From assembly GCF_019429335.1 (NCBI RefSeq), contig NZ_JAHYJB010000009.1, positions 1 to 64,000 on the forward strand: a stretch of DNA of 64,000 bases, read 5' to 3'. A model generated the notes under the pieces. The model ran no database searches. It was not told the DNA's origin and saw only the letters and a program-made list of their open reading frames with translations. This stretch comes from Sulfurimonas sp. GTDB lineage: Bacteria > Campylobacterota > Campylobacteria > Campylobacterales > Sulfurimonadaceae. The translations under genes were made by a program, and so were the position numbers. Positions 52,422-61,672 of the stretch are shown one piece after another. Each line of letters opens with the position of its first letter. Within the stretch, counting starts at the first letter, position 1.

Positions 52422-53717
52422 CTATCCGCGCTTTGTTGTTTTTCTTTTTTTGGTTGTTACAGGCTTTTTATAAGATGTCTCTTTTTTGTTTTTATCGGGC
52501 TTCACATACGCTTTTCTTATGCGTTTTACCTCTGCTTTTTTATGCTCGCTCTTTAGCTTTACCTCATCTTGGTCACGTCTTCGCACATTAGGGTCAGGCT
52601 CAAAGCCCTCTATGGTCTCTTGTGGTATTTTCATACCTATTAGTCTCTCAATGTCTCTGATATCATGCTTTTCGTAAACATCTATCAAGCTTATCGCCAT
52701 GCCTTCTCTGCCCGCACGACCCGTTCGCCCTACTCTATGAACATAATCTTCGGGAACCGAAGGGAGTTCATAGTTGATAACAAACGGCAGCTCCTCTATG
52801 TCAAGACCTCTTGAAGCGATATCAGTTGCAACAAGAACTTTGGTTTTGCCCTCTTTAAATTCATTAAGAGTTTTCAGGCGGTTTGCTTGAGTTTTGTCTC
52901 CATGAATTATCCCGCATTTTAAGCCATCTTTTTTGAGCTCCAACACCAACTCGTCAGCGCTCGCTTTTGTTCTAGTGAAAACCAAAACCTGTCTGAAGTT
53001 TCTTGAACCTATGATGTAAGCTAAAAGCGGCGCTTTCTTCTCAGTATCTACCATATAAGCAACTTGGTTAATTGCATCAACCGTGGAGTTCTTTTTAGAT
53101 GTCTCTATAAACTCAGGTTTTCTCAATATAAGTTTTGAGAGCTTTCTTACTTTGTCACTGTATGTTGCCGAGAAAAGAAGCGTCTGATGTCTTTTTGGCA
53201 AAAGCGGATGAATCTTTCTTATCTCTTTCATAAAGCCCATATCAAGCATTCTGTCTGCTTCATCAAGTACAAAAATTTCTATATTTGAGACGTTTAAACC
53301 CTTGTCTATATGCTCCATAATTCTGCCTGGGGTTGCTATGACGATATCAACTCCCTCTTTTAGAATTTTCTGCTGGCTCTCCAAATCTTTTCCGCCGACC
53401 AAAACCGCAATATTGAGAGTCATATTTTTTGCATAACCCCGTAAATCTTCGTATATCTGGATTGAAAGCTCGCGTGTAGGAGCGATAATAAGCCCTCTTA
53501 GGACTCTTGCTTGTGGTGTTACATTTCTAAGTCTCTGAAGCATCGGAAGTCCAAATGCGGCAGTTTTTCCGGTTCCAGTCTGAGCTGTTGCAAAAACATC
53601 GCTTTTTGCCAAAACTAGGGGAATTGCTCTTGATTGCACGGTTGTAGGTTTTTCATAGCCTAAATCTTTTATAGCGCTAAGAAGTTGTTTAATAACTCCT
53701 AATTTTTCAAATGACAT
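52422..53717 (-). CDS. rhlE: DEAD-box RNA helicase (RhlE-like)
   Basis: An ATP-dependent RNA unwinding protein. All motifs are present: Q motif, I (TAQTGTGKTAA), II (DEAD in VLDEADRMLDMGF), III (SATYS), Va and VI (HRVGRTGRAGR). The C-terminal tail is highly basic (KPDKNKKETSYKKP), as in RhlE proteins that bind ribosomal RNA. The likely role is ribosome assembly or RNA decay. It forms a unit with the pseudouridine synthase. Confidence 0.93.
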   Translation of the reverse strand: MSFEKLGVIKQLLSAIKDLGYEKPTTVQSRAIPLVLAKSDVFATAQTGTGKTAAFGLPMLQRLRNVTPQARVLRGLIIAPTRELSIQIYEDLRGYAKNMTLNIAVLVGGKDLESQQKILKEGVDIVIATPGRIMEHIDKGLNVSNIEIFVLDEADRMLDMGFMKEIRKIHPLLPKRHQTLLFSATYSDKVRKLSKLILRKPEFIETSKKNSTVDAINQVAYMVDTEKKAPLLAYIIGSRNFRQVLVFTRTKASADELVLELKKDGLKCGIIHGDKTQANRLKTLNEFKEGKTKVLVATDIASRGLDIEELPFVINYELPSVPEDYVHRVGRTGRAGREGMAISLIDVYEKHDIRDIERLIGMKIPQETIEGFEPDPNVRRRDQDEVKLKSEHKKAEVKRIRKAYVKPDKNKKETSYKKPVTTKKRKTTKRG

Positions 53718-53783
53718 TGTCTACCTACTTTCAATTAATATCGCAATTTTAACATATTATTAAAAAAATAAGTTTTTTGTGGA

Positions 53784-53789
53784 TATAAT
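53784..53789 (+). promoter_or_regulatory. -10 box of the DUF2062 gene
   Basis: A perfect TATAAT after TGTGGA lies 28 bases before ATG 53818. Its position supports that ATG over the upstream GTG at 53779, which would precede the transcription start. Confidence 0.55.
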
Positions 53790-53817
53790 CACAAACATTT
53801 CAAAATGGCATAACTTC

Positions 53818-54339
53818 ATGATAAGAAAAACTTTTAAAAATTTAAATGCAAGCGAGAAGTTAAAAGCTCTTACACAAAAATACAACATCCCTTTTGAATA
53901 TCTCTCAGCCAACAGAAAAATGATCTCTAAAGGTGTATTTATAGGTCTCTTTATTGCATTTATTCCTATGCCTATGCAGATGCTGGCAGTTGTTGCTGTA
54001 ATACCATTTACAAGATTTAATGTCCCTATTGCACTTGCTATGTGCTGGGTAAGCAACCCGCTGACAATGCCTGCAATGTACTACATAGAGTACTTAACGG
54101 GCAGTTTTATTTTAGGAATCCAGACAACACCGGTTGAGATGACTCTGGAGTGGTTTGGCGAAAATATAGGAAATATTTTTATCCCGCTCTATGTAGGAGC
54201 AGCTTTTTACTCGGTTATTGTCTCATCGACAGCATACTACCTTATAAATCACCTATGGAGAAACTCGGTTAAAAAAGATAATAATTTACGAAAAAACGAC
54301 AGAAACAAAGTAAAAGATAAAAAAGAGGGCGACGCTTAA
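53818..54339 (+). CDS. DUF2062 membrane protein
   Basis: This protein of about 173 residues has GVFIGLFIAFIPMPMQMLAV and IPIALAMCWVSNPLTMPAMYY-like segments (read VPIALAMCWVSNPLT), the hallmark of DUF2062, followed by a third helix and a Lys-rich tail. Members are small membrane proteins of unknown function, often near surface-glycan genes. It overlaps lgt convergently by 4 bases. Confidence 0.85.
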   Translation: MIRKTFKNLNASEKLKALTQKYNIPFEYLSANRKMISKGVFIGLFIAFIPMPMQMLAVVAVIPFTRFNVPIALAMCWVSNPLTMPAMYYIEYLTGSFILGIQTTPVEMTLEWFGENIGNIFIPLYVGAAFYSVIVSSTAYYLINHLWRNSVKKDNNLRKNDRNKVKDKKEGDA

Positions 54340-55157
54340 ACTTTTACGCCTCTATTTTTAAAATAGAACCACGCAACAACTCCGGCTAAACTCATAGCTA
54401 AACTCATAACTTGGCCTTGTGTTATCGCATCGCAGCAGACATAGCCTATCTGAACATCCGGTGCACGCCAAATCTCGGCAATTGCGCGAAAGAGTCCATA
54501 GCTTATGCCATATACCAAAATAAGCTCTCCGCTGAATTTTTGAAAATTTCTGTATATATAAACGACTATAAAAACACCAAAACCTTCTAAAATAGCCTCA
54601 TAAAGCTGTGACGGGTGTCTGAGGATTCCATCTACCAAAATTCCCCAGCTTACATCAGTTTCACGCCCTATAAGCTCTTTATTTAAAAAATTTCCTATGC
54701 GTCCAAAAACAAAAGCAAGAGGCACGCTTATTGCGACCAAATCCATAATCCTGCCGAAATCTATCTTGTGTTTTTTAGAGTACATGTAGGTTGCTATCAA
54801 AAAGCCCAAAACTGCGCCATGATAACTCATGCCTCTTATTCCGACAAACTCTCCGTTAACAAAGGGATTGAATATCTGCCAAGGATGTGAGAGATAATAG
54901 AGTGTCTGCGTATCATAAAATAGGATATATCCGAGCCTTGCACCTAAAATCACGCCTATCTCTACATAGATAAAGTAGATGTCAATCTCCTTGCCCTTAA
55001 AGTCGAGATTGTCTTTTTTAATAAAATATTTCCCTATGTAAAGAGCGCTTAAAAGTGCCAAAACGTACATGATGCCATACCAGTGGACAGGTATTGAAAA
55101 TAAGCTAAAAGCTATCGGGTCGAATCTTTCGTATATGTTATTCCATTGGCTGTACAT
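54336..55157 (-). CDS. lgt: Prolipoprotein diacylglyceryl transferase
   Basis: The first enzyme of lipoprotein maturation, moving diacylglycerol from phosphatidylglycerol to the lipobox Cys. It is a membrane protein with about seven helices. The signature GRIGNFLNKELIGRET contains the essential Arg, Asn and Glu, and MSYHGAVLGFL the essential His. HPSQLYEAI is also conserved. The length of 273 residues is normal. Confidence 0.96.
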   Translation of the reverse strand: MYSQWNNIYERFDPIAFSLFSIPVHWYGIMYVLALLSALYIGKYFIKKDNLDFKGKEIDIYFIYVEIGVILGARLGYILFYDTQTLYYLSHPWQIFNPFVNGEFVGIRGMSYHGAVLGFLIATYMYSKKHKIDFGRIMDLVAISVPLAFVFGRIGNFLNKELIGRETDVSWGILVDGILRHPSQLYEAILEGFGVFIVVYIYRNFQKFSGELILVYGISYGLFRAIAEIWRAPDVQIGYVCCDAITQGQVMSLAMSLAGVVAWFYFKNRGVKV

Positions 55158-55164
55158 CTAACGC

Positions 55165-56448
55165 TTAATCTCTCAGAGCTTGGGCAATAAGCTCAATAGG
55201 GTTTTTAAATATAACATTGCTCTGCGTGTAGCCGAGTGATGAGTTTATCTGCATCCTGCAAGCACTGCACTCAGCGCTGACTACGTCTGCTTTTGTCTTG
55301 TTTATCATGTCAGCCTTTGGAATGCCTGCCGCCTTTGCAAAGTGATACTTCTCGCTTTGCATAGTAACACCACCAAAACCGCAACATGTATTTGAATCGC
55401 TCATCTCAACGATTTTGTAATTTTTGCTTATAAGATTTCTAGGCTCCATATGTATTCCCTGCATCTTTTTTGCATGACATGGGTCATGGTAAGTTACTAT
55501 TTTTGGGTCTTTTTTCTTGGATGCGAGTATCTTACTAAGCTCGGTATGTTTTTCAAGCCATTCGGTCGCCATAAAGATTTTATCTCTAAGTGCCACTGCT
55601 CTTGCCTTCCACTCCGGCTGGTCATGGAAATAGTGCTCATAATCAATTTTTAGCATAGCCGAACATGTCGCTTCGGGAATTATAATAGCCTCGACATCTT
55701 TGCTAAAACTCTCAAAATACTCTATATTGAATTTCGCATTATAATCAACCGTGTAAAAATCACCGGTAAAATAGGCAGGTGCTCCGCAGCACTTTTGCTC
55801 TTTTGCTAAAAATGCGTCAATTTCTAAATGCTCCAAAATTTCTAAAAGCGAATTACCGACATTTACATAGTTGTAGTTGCCAAGACACCCTATAAACACC
55901 GCTACTTTTCTTTTGCCGCCGTTGTCTATGTTCTCTTTATGGGAGTTCAGAAACGACACTTTTTTAAGACTAGGAAGCACTCTGTCGGCTTTTAGCATAG
56001 GCAGATTAAAGCGCGAGGTCATAGAGTCCTTGTTTGCCTGAATCTTAAACGAACATGTCTGAAATACCCAACCCAGCTTAAATGCCAAGTCATTGAGCCA
56101 GCGGTGACGAAGAAGCAGAAAAAATGCTCTTTTATACCAAGCGATGCCAAATTTTTTTCCTATGTCAGAGCGAACCTGCTCTATGACCATATCCGTAGGA
56201 AGCGATTTTGGACACACCTCAACGCATGCGGTACATAAAAAACAGCTCTCAAAGATGGCTTTTGCATTTTCATCTAACTCTAGATTGCCTCTCTGGTACG
56301 CTCCCAAAAGGTCTAAAAATCCCCTTGGAGAGGTAACCTCATCTGCATTTACGTTGTGAATCGTGCAGACGGGGATACACTTTGCGCACTTAATGCACTC
56401 ATCCGTAGTTGCACCAAAATTAAAAATTTCTTGCGTGCTTTTGCTCAT
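55165..56448 (-). CDS. Fe-S oxidoreductase with two 4Fe-4S sites and CCG domains
   Basis: N-terminal clusters CIKCAKCIPVC and CFLCTACVEVC are followed by two cysteine-rich CCG domains (ECCGAP-type QKCCGAPAYF with HDPCHAKK; NTCCGFGGV). This is the GlpC/GlcF/LutA architecture, the electron-transfer subunit of membrane dehydrogenases for glycerol-3-phosphate, glycolate or lactate. No catalytic flavin subunit is adjacent, so the substrate is open. It is followed upstream on the same strand by hemN with a 2-base gap, suggesting co-transcription. Confidence 0.85.
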   Translation of the reverse strand: MSKSTQEIFNFGATTDECIKCAKCIPVCTIHNVNADEVTSPRGFLDLLGAYQRGNLELDENAKAIFESCFLCTACVEVCPKSLPTDMVIEQVRSDIGKKFGIAWYKRAFFLLLRHRWLNDLAFKLGWVFQTCSFKIQANKDSMTSRFNLPMLKADRVLPSLKKVSFLNSHKENIDNGGKRKVAVFIGCLGNYNYVNVGNSLLEILEHLEIDAFLAKEQKCCGAPAYFTGDFYTVDYNAKFNIEYFESFSKDVEAIIIPEATCSAMLKIDYEHYFHDQPEWKARAVALRDKIFMATEWLEKHTELSKILASKKKDPKIVTYHDPCHAKKMQGIHMEPRNLISKNYKIVEMSDSNTCCGFGGVTMQSEKYHFAKAAGIPKADMINKTKADVVSAECSACRMQINSSLGYTQSNVIFKNPIELIAQALRD

Positions 56449-56450
56449 TA

Positions 56451-57818
56451 TTAAACCGTTTTAGAGAATGTTTTAGAGCTTGCTGCGTGTTTTTTCATAT
56501 AAGCATCAAAAGGCATCGCTATATTTCTAATAAGCAGAGTTCCAGTCTGAGAGCACTCTATAAAATCATTGCTTATAGTCAAAAGCTCATCCTCTACAAA
56601 AGGCTTGAGCGCAATGAGAGCGTCTGCAAAATATGTTTTAAACTCAATGTTAAACAACTTTTCAAATCTTTTTATATCAAGCTTGAAATTACTCATAAGC
56701 TCCATGATTACATATTGACGGATAATATCATCTTCATTGAGAGATATGCCACGCTCAAACGGGAGTTTTCCAGCGTCAATAGCATCTTCATAATCCCTCA
56801 TCTCTTTAAAGTTTTGAGCATAGTGGGCAACTCCCTCGCCGATGGAAGTAAGACCAACGCCTATCAAATCAGCCCCGCCCTTTGTTGTATAGCCTTGGAA
56901 GTTTCTGTGAAGCTCGCCTTTTTCTATCGCCTTAAATAGCTCATCTTCAGGCTTTGCAAAGTGGTCCATTCCAATCATCTTATAACCGTGAGAGGTCAGA
57001 AAATTTATTGTATATTGCATAATTTGGAGCTTTTCATCAGGCAGCGGAAGAGTTGTCTCATCAATCTTACGCATTGTCTTTTTCATCCAAGGAACATGCG
57101 CATAGTTAAATACTGCAAATCTATCCGGATTTAATGTAAGCGACAAATCAAGAGTTTCCTTAAACGTCTCAAGTGTCTGGTAAGGCAGCCCGTAAATTAG
57201 GTCAACATTCACGGAGTGCATGTTGTATTTTCTAGCCAAATCCATAGCATATTTCGTGATATCATACGGCTGAACACGGTGCACGGCAATCTGAACTTTT
57301 TCATTAAAATCTTGAATACCAAAGCTTACACGGTTAAAACCGTTATCGCTCAAAACCTTCATCTGGTCTTCATCAATGTGGCGAGGGTCTATCTCACAGC
57401 TAACTTCTGCATCTTTAACGAAATTTGGAAAAAAAGACCTTATCTCTTTGATAACCTCTTCAAGCTGAGGCGCACTAAAAAATGTCGGAGTACCTCCGCC
57501 AAAGTGCATCTGAATTACAGAGCGGTTGCAGTCTACATGTGAAGATAGTATCTTTAGCTCTCTTTTTAGATAATCCAAATAACGCAGCATCTTATCCTCT
57601 TTGGAGGTGAAAACTACGTTACAGCCGCAAAAATAGCACGCATTTTTACAAAAAGGGAGGTGAAAATAGAGACTTATAGGACGAGAAGAATCTTGAGATT
57701 TTAACTTTTCTATATACTCATCGTAACCAAAAGAGTCGCTAAACTCCAACGCTGTAGGATAACTGGTGTAACGAGGCCCAGGTTTTGAGTACTTTGTAAA
57801 TTTTGCAAAATCTAGCAT
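56451..57818 (-). CDS. hemN: Oxygen-independent coproporphyrinogen III oxidase
   Basis: Radical SAM enzyme that turns coproporphyrinogen III into protoporphyrinogen IX without oxygen. The motif LYFHLPFCKNACYFCGCN has the Cys-x3-Cys-x2-Cys-x-Cys of true HemN. HFGGGTPTFF binds SAM and DLIYGLPYQT and GMDHFAKPEDEL are HemN hallmarks. At 455 residues it has the length of E. coli HemN, not HemW. It works downstream of HemE (15692-16723). Confidence 0.95.
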   Translation of the reverse strand: MLDFAKFTKYSKPGPRYTSYPTALEFSDSFGYDEYIEKLKSQDSSRPISLYFHLPFCKNACYFCGCNVVFTSKEDKMLRYLDYLKRELKILSSHVDCNRSVIQMHFGGGTPTFFSAPQLEEVIKEIRSFFPNFVKDAEVSCEIDPRHIDEDQMKVLSDNGFNRVSFGIQDFNEKVQIAVHRVQPYDITKYAMDLARKYNMHSVNVDLIYGLPYQTLETFKETLDLSLTLNPDRFAVFNYAHVPWMKKTMRKIDETTLPLPDEKLQIMQYTINFLTSHGYKMIGMDHFAKPEDELFKAIEKGELHRNFQGYTTKGGADLIGVGLTSIGEGVAHYAQNFKEMRDYEDAIDAGKLPFERGISLNEDDIIRQYVIMELMSNFKLDIKRFEKLFNIEFKTYFADALIALKPFVEDELLTISNDFIECSQTGTLLIRNIAMPFDAYMKKHAASSKTFSKTV

Positions 57819-57912
57819 ATTTGTCCTTATGTAGCTTGTTTATGTTTTTATAGTTTTTAGTGATTATCTCTAAAAAGTGTTGAAATAACGATAAATTTAT
57901 ATTATTAAAGTT

Positions 57913-58974
57913 CTAAATCTTCCATTTCCAATAACCGAGCTCTTTTCTTAGCCTAAAGTTTCTAAGCAGATTGAGCGGCTTTTTTTTCTTAGGAATGTTT
58001 TCGCCATCTAACATCTTCTCTACGGCTCTAAGCACTCTGTCACTTGATTTGCCGTCTATATATGGGTGAAACTGCATTACGCTTTTTTCTATATTTTCCT
58101 TGTTTATATCCAAATTATTCAAAACTGACAAAATTGTCTCTTCAAGCTTCTCAATATCTTCTACGTTTATCAATTCCGGAGCATCTTTTTCTGTTTGAAA
58201 GGTTATAACAGGTTTTAGCTGGGTTAAATATTCATATATAATTGAAGATGTGTCACACAGCATCAAGTCAGATTTCTTAAAACTTTCAATCAATTCAGTT
58301 GAGTCAACAAATTTCACATTTGTCAAATCTATCGATTTGTAGAGTTCTACTATACTTAACTCCATTTTTGGATGCAAAGTAATATACCAATTAAAATCAT
58401 ATTTTTTCATCATATCAAGAATAAGAGGATATAAAATTTTTGCTTTTGAAAATCTAGGACTAAATGTTGAAGCAAAAAAGATTGACTTTTGTTTTGAGTT
58501 CTCGTCTCTTTTTTCTAACGGAAACAGTGGGTCAAGCTTACACCAGCCAGTTTCCTCTACATTAAAAAACCCATGCTGTTTTGCAAGCTCTTGAAATTTC
58601 TGCGTCGAACTTGGACCTTGTGTGCAGTATAGGTCAAACATTCCCCTGATAATATAGTGATACAACTGCCCGTTCTTTTTTACTTTTGCACTCGGCAAAC
58701 CGTGAAAAACCTCAACTTTAAGCCCAGGAATAAATGATGGAACTACATTTCCGGGAACAAAAACTACATCTGGCTGATAGTCAATAACCTCTTCAACACT
58801 AAGCAACCTGACTTCATCTGTATGTAAATAATCTGTATTTATCTCATCCCCGTACATAAACCATTTTGCCTCATCACCTTGCATAAATATCTTCTGCTGA
58901 AGAGGTCTTAATACAGCAAAGCTGTAGTCTTGAGATACAAAAAACAGGTATCTTTTTTTCTGTGTTTTATTCAT
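57913..58974 (-). CDS. CDP-glycerol glycerophosphotransferase-like surface-polymer enzyme
   Basis: This 353-residue GT-B-fold protein has VFHGLPSAKVKKNGQLYHYIIRG-type positions (FHGLPSAKVKKNG), FASTFSPRFSKA, WYITLHPK and the C-terminal LMLCDTSSIIYEYLTQLKPVI, which match the TagB/TagF family that moves glycerol-phosphate-like units. In Gram-negative bacteria such enzymes modify lipooligosaccharide or capsule. It is the last gene of the minus-strand glycan operon, 5 bases after the previous gene. Confidence 0.8.
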   Translation of the reverse strand: MNKTQKKRYLFFVSQDYSFAVLRPLQQKIFMQGDEAKWFMYGDEINTDYLHTDEVRLLSVEEVIDYQPDVVFVPGNVVPSFIPGLKVEVFHGLPSAKVKKNGQLYHYIIRGMFDLYCTQGPSSTQKFQELAKQHGFFNVEETGWCKLDPLFPLEKRDENSKQKSIFFASTFSPRFSKAKILYPLILDMMKKYDFNWYITLHPKMELSIVELYKSIDLTNVKFVDSTELIESFKKSDLMLCDTSSIIYEYLTQLKPVITFQTEKDAPELINVEDIEKLEETILSVLNNLDINKENIEKSVMQFHPYIDGKSSDRVLRAVEKMLDGENIPKKKKPLNLLRNFRLRKELGYWKWKI

Positions 58975-58979
58975 TATAA

Positions 58980-59960
58980 TTACATACCCAAATCTTGAAG
59001 AGTTAAAATTTTATCACTACCAAAAACTTCATAATATTTCCTTAAATTTCTATCAAAGGCGGCTTTACTTTTGCTATTTTCAGGCACTTTAATATAGTTA
59101 ATAATGCAATCGTCATATATCATATCTAGAGTAGTCAATGCTGTTGAGTAGTAGGACATAACATGCGTTGGATATATATTATTATTTAAAAAGAATAGCT
59201 CAGCAGGCATGCCAATATCTTTAACAGAAAAATATGGATTATCAAGCTTAGATAAATAATCAATTTTCTCTTTTGTTTCTCCACGGTGCGGAATATAAAT
59301 CAGCTTTTTGTTATATTGTTTTGTTATATTTTCCAAACTATTACGATAAGTTGCGTCATCAATGATATTTGTTAGTGGCTGACCTAAAAAAAATATAGTA
59401 TCGTCATCTTTTTTTCCATTTTTAACATCATCTTTCAAATATGATAAATTATTTTTTACAACTTCTATCCCATTAACAGAAGGCAAATCAAAATATGTAA
59501 ATAAATTAATCTTATCTCTTATCTTTATTTTTAAACCAAAAAATAAAAATCTAATTTCTTTAAAATTATATTCATTTAACTTATTGGTTTTAATATTGTT
59601 TTCATAAATCATAATAGTCATTGTTCCATCGTCCAACAAAAAAACTTTTTCTTTTTTAACATTCGCTATAACTATTTTTGGTATAACTTCTAACTTGGGA
59701 AAAAAAATATATTTATATGCATACATCTTTAAGTGTTTAACTAAATCAATATATTTCAACAAGCTTGAATGCTTACTATACTCTATATCAATTATCTCTT
59801 CCCACTCATACAAATTTCTAATCTTGTCCAACTGGGTTCTATTCGCCTCTAATGATCTATGAACTATAACTAATATATTATTTTTTAATTTAAAATTATT
59901 TATTGCTTCAATGGCATTTATTAATTGAAGTGGCGTCCCAATAATAAATAAGTTTTTCAT
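58980..59960 (-). CDS. Glycosyltransferase-52-like (sialyl-/legionaminyl-transferase candidate)
   Basis: MKNLFIIGTPLQLINAIEAI, VFLLDDGTMTIM, KLIYIPHRGETKEK and the SYYSTALTTL block fit GT family 52 and related sialyltransferases. These use CMP-activated nonulosonic acids. The neighbouring NeuA- and NeuB-like genes make exactly such donors, so transfer of a sialic- or legionaminic-type sugar to the surface is likely. More AT-rich than its neighbours. It overlaps the nucleotidyltransferase gene by 4 bases. Confidence 0.7.
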   Translation of the reverse strand: MKNLFIIGTPLQLINAIEAINNFKLKNNILVIVHRSLEANRTQLDKIRNLYEWEEIIDIEYSKHSSLLKYIDLVKHLKMYAYKYIFFPKLEVIPKIVIANVKKEKVFLLDDGTMTIMIYENNIKTNKLNEYNFKEIRFLFFGLKIKIRDKINLFTYFDLPSVNGIEVVKNNLSYLKDDVKNGKKDDDTIFFLGQPLTNIIDDATYRNSLENITKQYNKKLIYIPHRGETKEKIDYLSKLDNPYFSVKDIGMPAELFFLNNNIYPTHVMSYYSTALTTLDMIYDDCIINYIKVPENSKSKAAFDRNLRKYYEVFGSDKILTLQDLGM

Positions 59961-60997
59961 ATCTTTTTGCCTTCTGCTTTAAAATCATTATTTATTTTTA
60001 CATAATCTTCTTTTTTACCCATATCTATCCAGTAATCCGTAATTTCAAAACCTTTTGTAGTTTTATTTTTATCTTTTAAAATATCAAACAAACTAGGCAG
60101 ATCAAAAAATTCATCTTTTGGAACAAAGTTTAGCACTTCTGGATTCAACACATATATCCCCGTATTGATAAAAAACCCTTTTATAGGTTTTTCTTTCATG
60201 GTTATTATGTTGTTTTCAATATCTGTTTCTATCACGCCATATGGTATTTGGTAACTATCTTTTCTTATACACATAGTAGCTGTTGCTTGTTGCTCTTTGT
60301 GATACTCCAAAAGTTTTTCATAGTCTAGCGAAGAAAGCACATCGCCATTTGTTACAAAAAACGGCGCATCAAGTTCTACGTCTATCAAACTCAAAGCCCC
60401 CCCCGTGCCCAATCTTTTTTTCTCTTCAAGATATTTTATCTCTATTCCAAACTTACTGCCATCTTCAAAATACTCTTTTACCACTTCTGCTTTATAGTTT
60501 ACGCTAAGCATAAACTTTGTAAATCCATGAGAGACAAACATGTCTATAATATGCTCTACCATTGGTTTAACCCCTACTTTCAGCATAGGCTTTGGGGTAT
60601 CTTTAGTGAGTTCTCCGAGTCTTGTGCCTAAACCCCCTGCCATTATCACTACCCAATTTGGCTTGAGATTAAAATCTATCTCATCGAGTGTAAATATTTT
60701 TATAAACTTATTTTCATTATCTACGAGCGGAACATGTCTTCTGTGAATTTTTTTTAAATAAGTAATTATTTGACTTTTTGATGTATCTATGCTCAGTTTG
60801 TATGGATTTTTATTAACAATATGCTCTAAATCTAGATTATTATTTAAGATTGCTTTTCTAATATCCCCATCGGTAATAAGACCAAGTAGTTTTTCATCTT
60901 CATCTACCACTGGCAATACCCCGTTACCATTCAAATCTAGTAAACGAATAGCGTCATTAAACTTGGTTTGGTTGTTGAGTACTAATCTATTTTTCAT
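59957..60997 (-). CDS. CBS-domain sugar nucleotidyltransferase (PtmE-like)
   Basis: Two CBS motifs (VLPVVDEDEKLLGLITDGDI and HVPLVDNENKFIKIFT) precede a nucleotidyltransferase domain (VVIMAGGLGTRLGELTKDTPK, RLGTGGALSL, FFVTNGDVLS). This order is that of Campylobacter PtmE, which makes GDP-glucosamine for legionaminic acid. The codons for GTGGA contain a run of eight Gs (minus strand; 60397-60404), long enough for slipped-strand switching in this phylum. In this sequence the gene is in the ON frame. It overlaps its neighbours by 4 and 11 bases. Confidence 0.83.
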   Translation of the reverse strand: MKNRLVLNNQTKFNDAIRLLDLNGNGVLPVVDEDEKLLGLITDGDIRKAILNNNLDLEHIVNKNPYKLSIDTSKSQIITYLKKIHRRHVPLVDNENKFIKIFTLDEIDFNLKPNWVVIMAGGLGTRLGELTKDTPKPMLKVGVKPMVEHIIDMFVSHGFTKFMLSVNYKAEVVKEYFEDGSKFGIEIKYLEEKKRLGTGGALSLIDVELDAPFFVTNGDVLSSLDYEKLLEYHKEQQATATMCIRKDSYQIPYGVIETDIENNIITMKEKPIKGFFINTGIYVLNPEVLNFVPKDEFFDLPSLFDILKDKNKTTKGFEITDYWIDMGKKEDYVKINNDFKAEGKKI

Positions 60998-61670
60998 TAT
61001 TTCCTCTCATCAAAAACTCTATATATTTGAAGTCTTCTATTGTATCCACATCCACAGAACGAAATCTTGGCATGATATAAGCGTAAGACTCATCACTGTA
61101 ATACTTTTTTTGCTTTATCAACTCATACTGAAAAACAAACACCGCTCCATTTGGATAATAACTTTTTTTTATCTCTTGACGATTTAAAAGTTTTTCTTCA
61201 AATATTTTTTCAAACTTCCCATCTTCTGTAATATATTTATGCCATTCTATAGGATGGTGTTCTTCCGTATAGCCAATAACGCTTTGTGCATCTTTTTGTC
61301 TAAAAAGCTCTATGGCCCCATCTATATCTTCTATGGTTCTAAGAGGCGAAGTGGGCTGTAAAACTACAAAATCCTCTATATCATAATTGAACTCGCTATT
61401 TAGTCTATCAATTGTATAGATGTAATTATCAATTGCTTTTGCGTTATCGCTAGCTAAATACTCAGGTCGCAAAAATGGGCTTTTAGCTCCATAGCTTATA
61501 GCCACTTCTTCAATCTCTTTACAATCAGTCGAGATAATGACTTCCGTAATGTATTTAGACTTCAATGCTTCTTCTATGGTATATACTATCATTGGTTTAC
61601 CAAGTAAATTTTTAATATTTTTACCTGGCAAACCTTTAGAACCGCCTCTTGCTGGAACTATTGCTATCAT
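60987..61670 (-). CDS. CMP-nonulosonic acid cytidylyltransferase (NeuA/LegF-like)
   Basis: Activates a sialic-acid-like sugar as its CMP form. IAIVPARGGSKGLPGKNIK is the CTP-binding signature. VVLQPTSPLRTIEDIDGAI and the C-terminal FRSVDVDTIEDFKYIE carry the metal and sugar sites. At 227 residues it is a compact single-domain enzyme. With the NeuB-like gene 2 bases upstream it forms the core of the pathway. Legionaminate versus N-acetylneuraminate cannot be told from sequence. Confidence 0.9.
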   Translation of the reverse strand: MIAIVPARGGSKGLPGKNIKNLLGKPMIVYTIEEALKSKYITEVIISTDCKEIEEVAISYGAKSPFLRPEYLASDNAKAIDNYIYTIDRLNSEFNYDIEDFVVLQPTSPLRTIEDIDGAIELFRQKDAQSVIGYTEEHHPIEWHKYITEDGKFEKIFEEKLLNRQEIKKSYYPNGAVFVFQYELIKQKKYYSDESYAYIMPRFRSVDVDTIEDFKYIEFLMRGNNEK

Positions 61671-61672
61671 AA

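Noticed and set aside
53779-53817. Longer DUF2062 start at GTG 53779
   Set aside because: A TATAAT lies within the extension, which would precede the transcript start.
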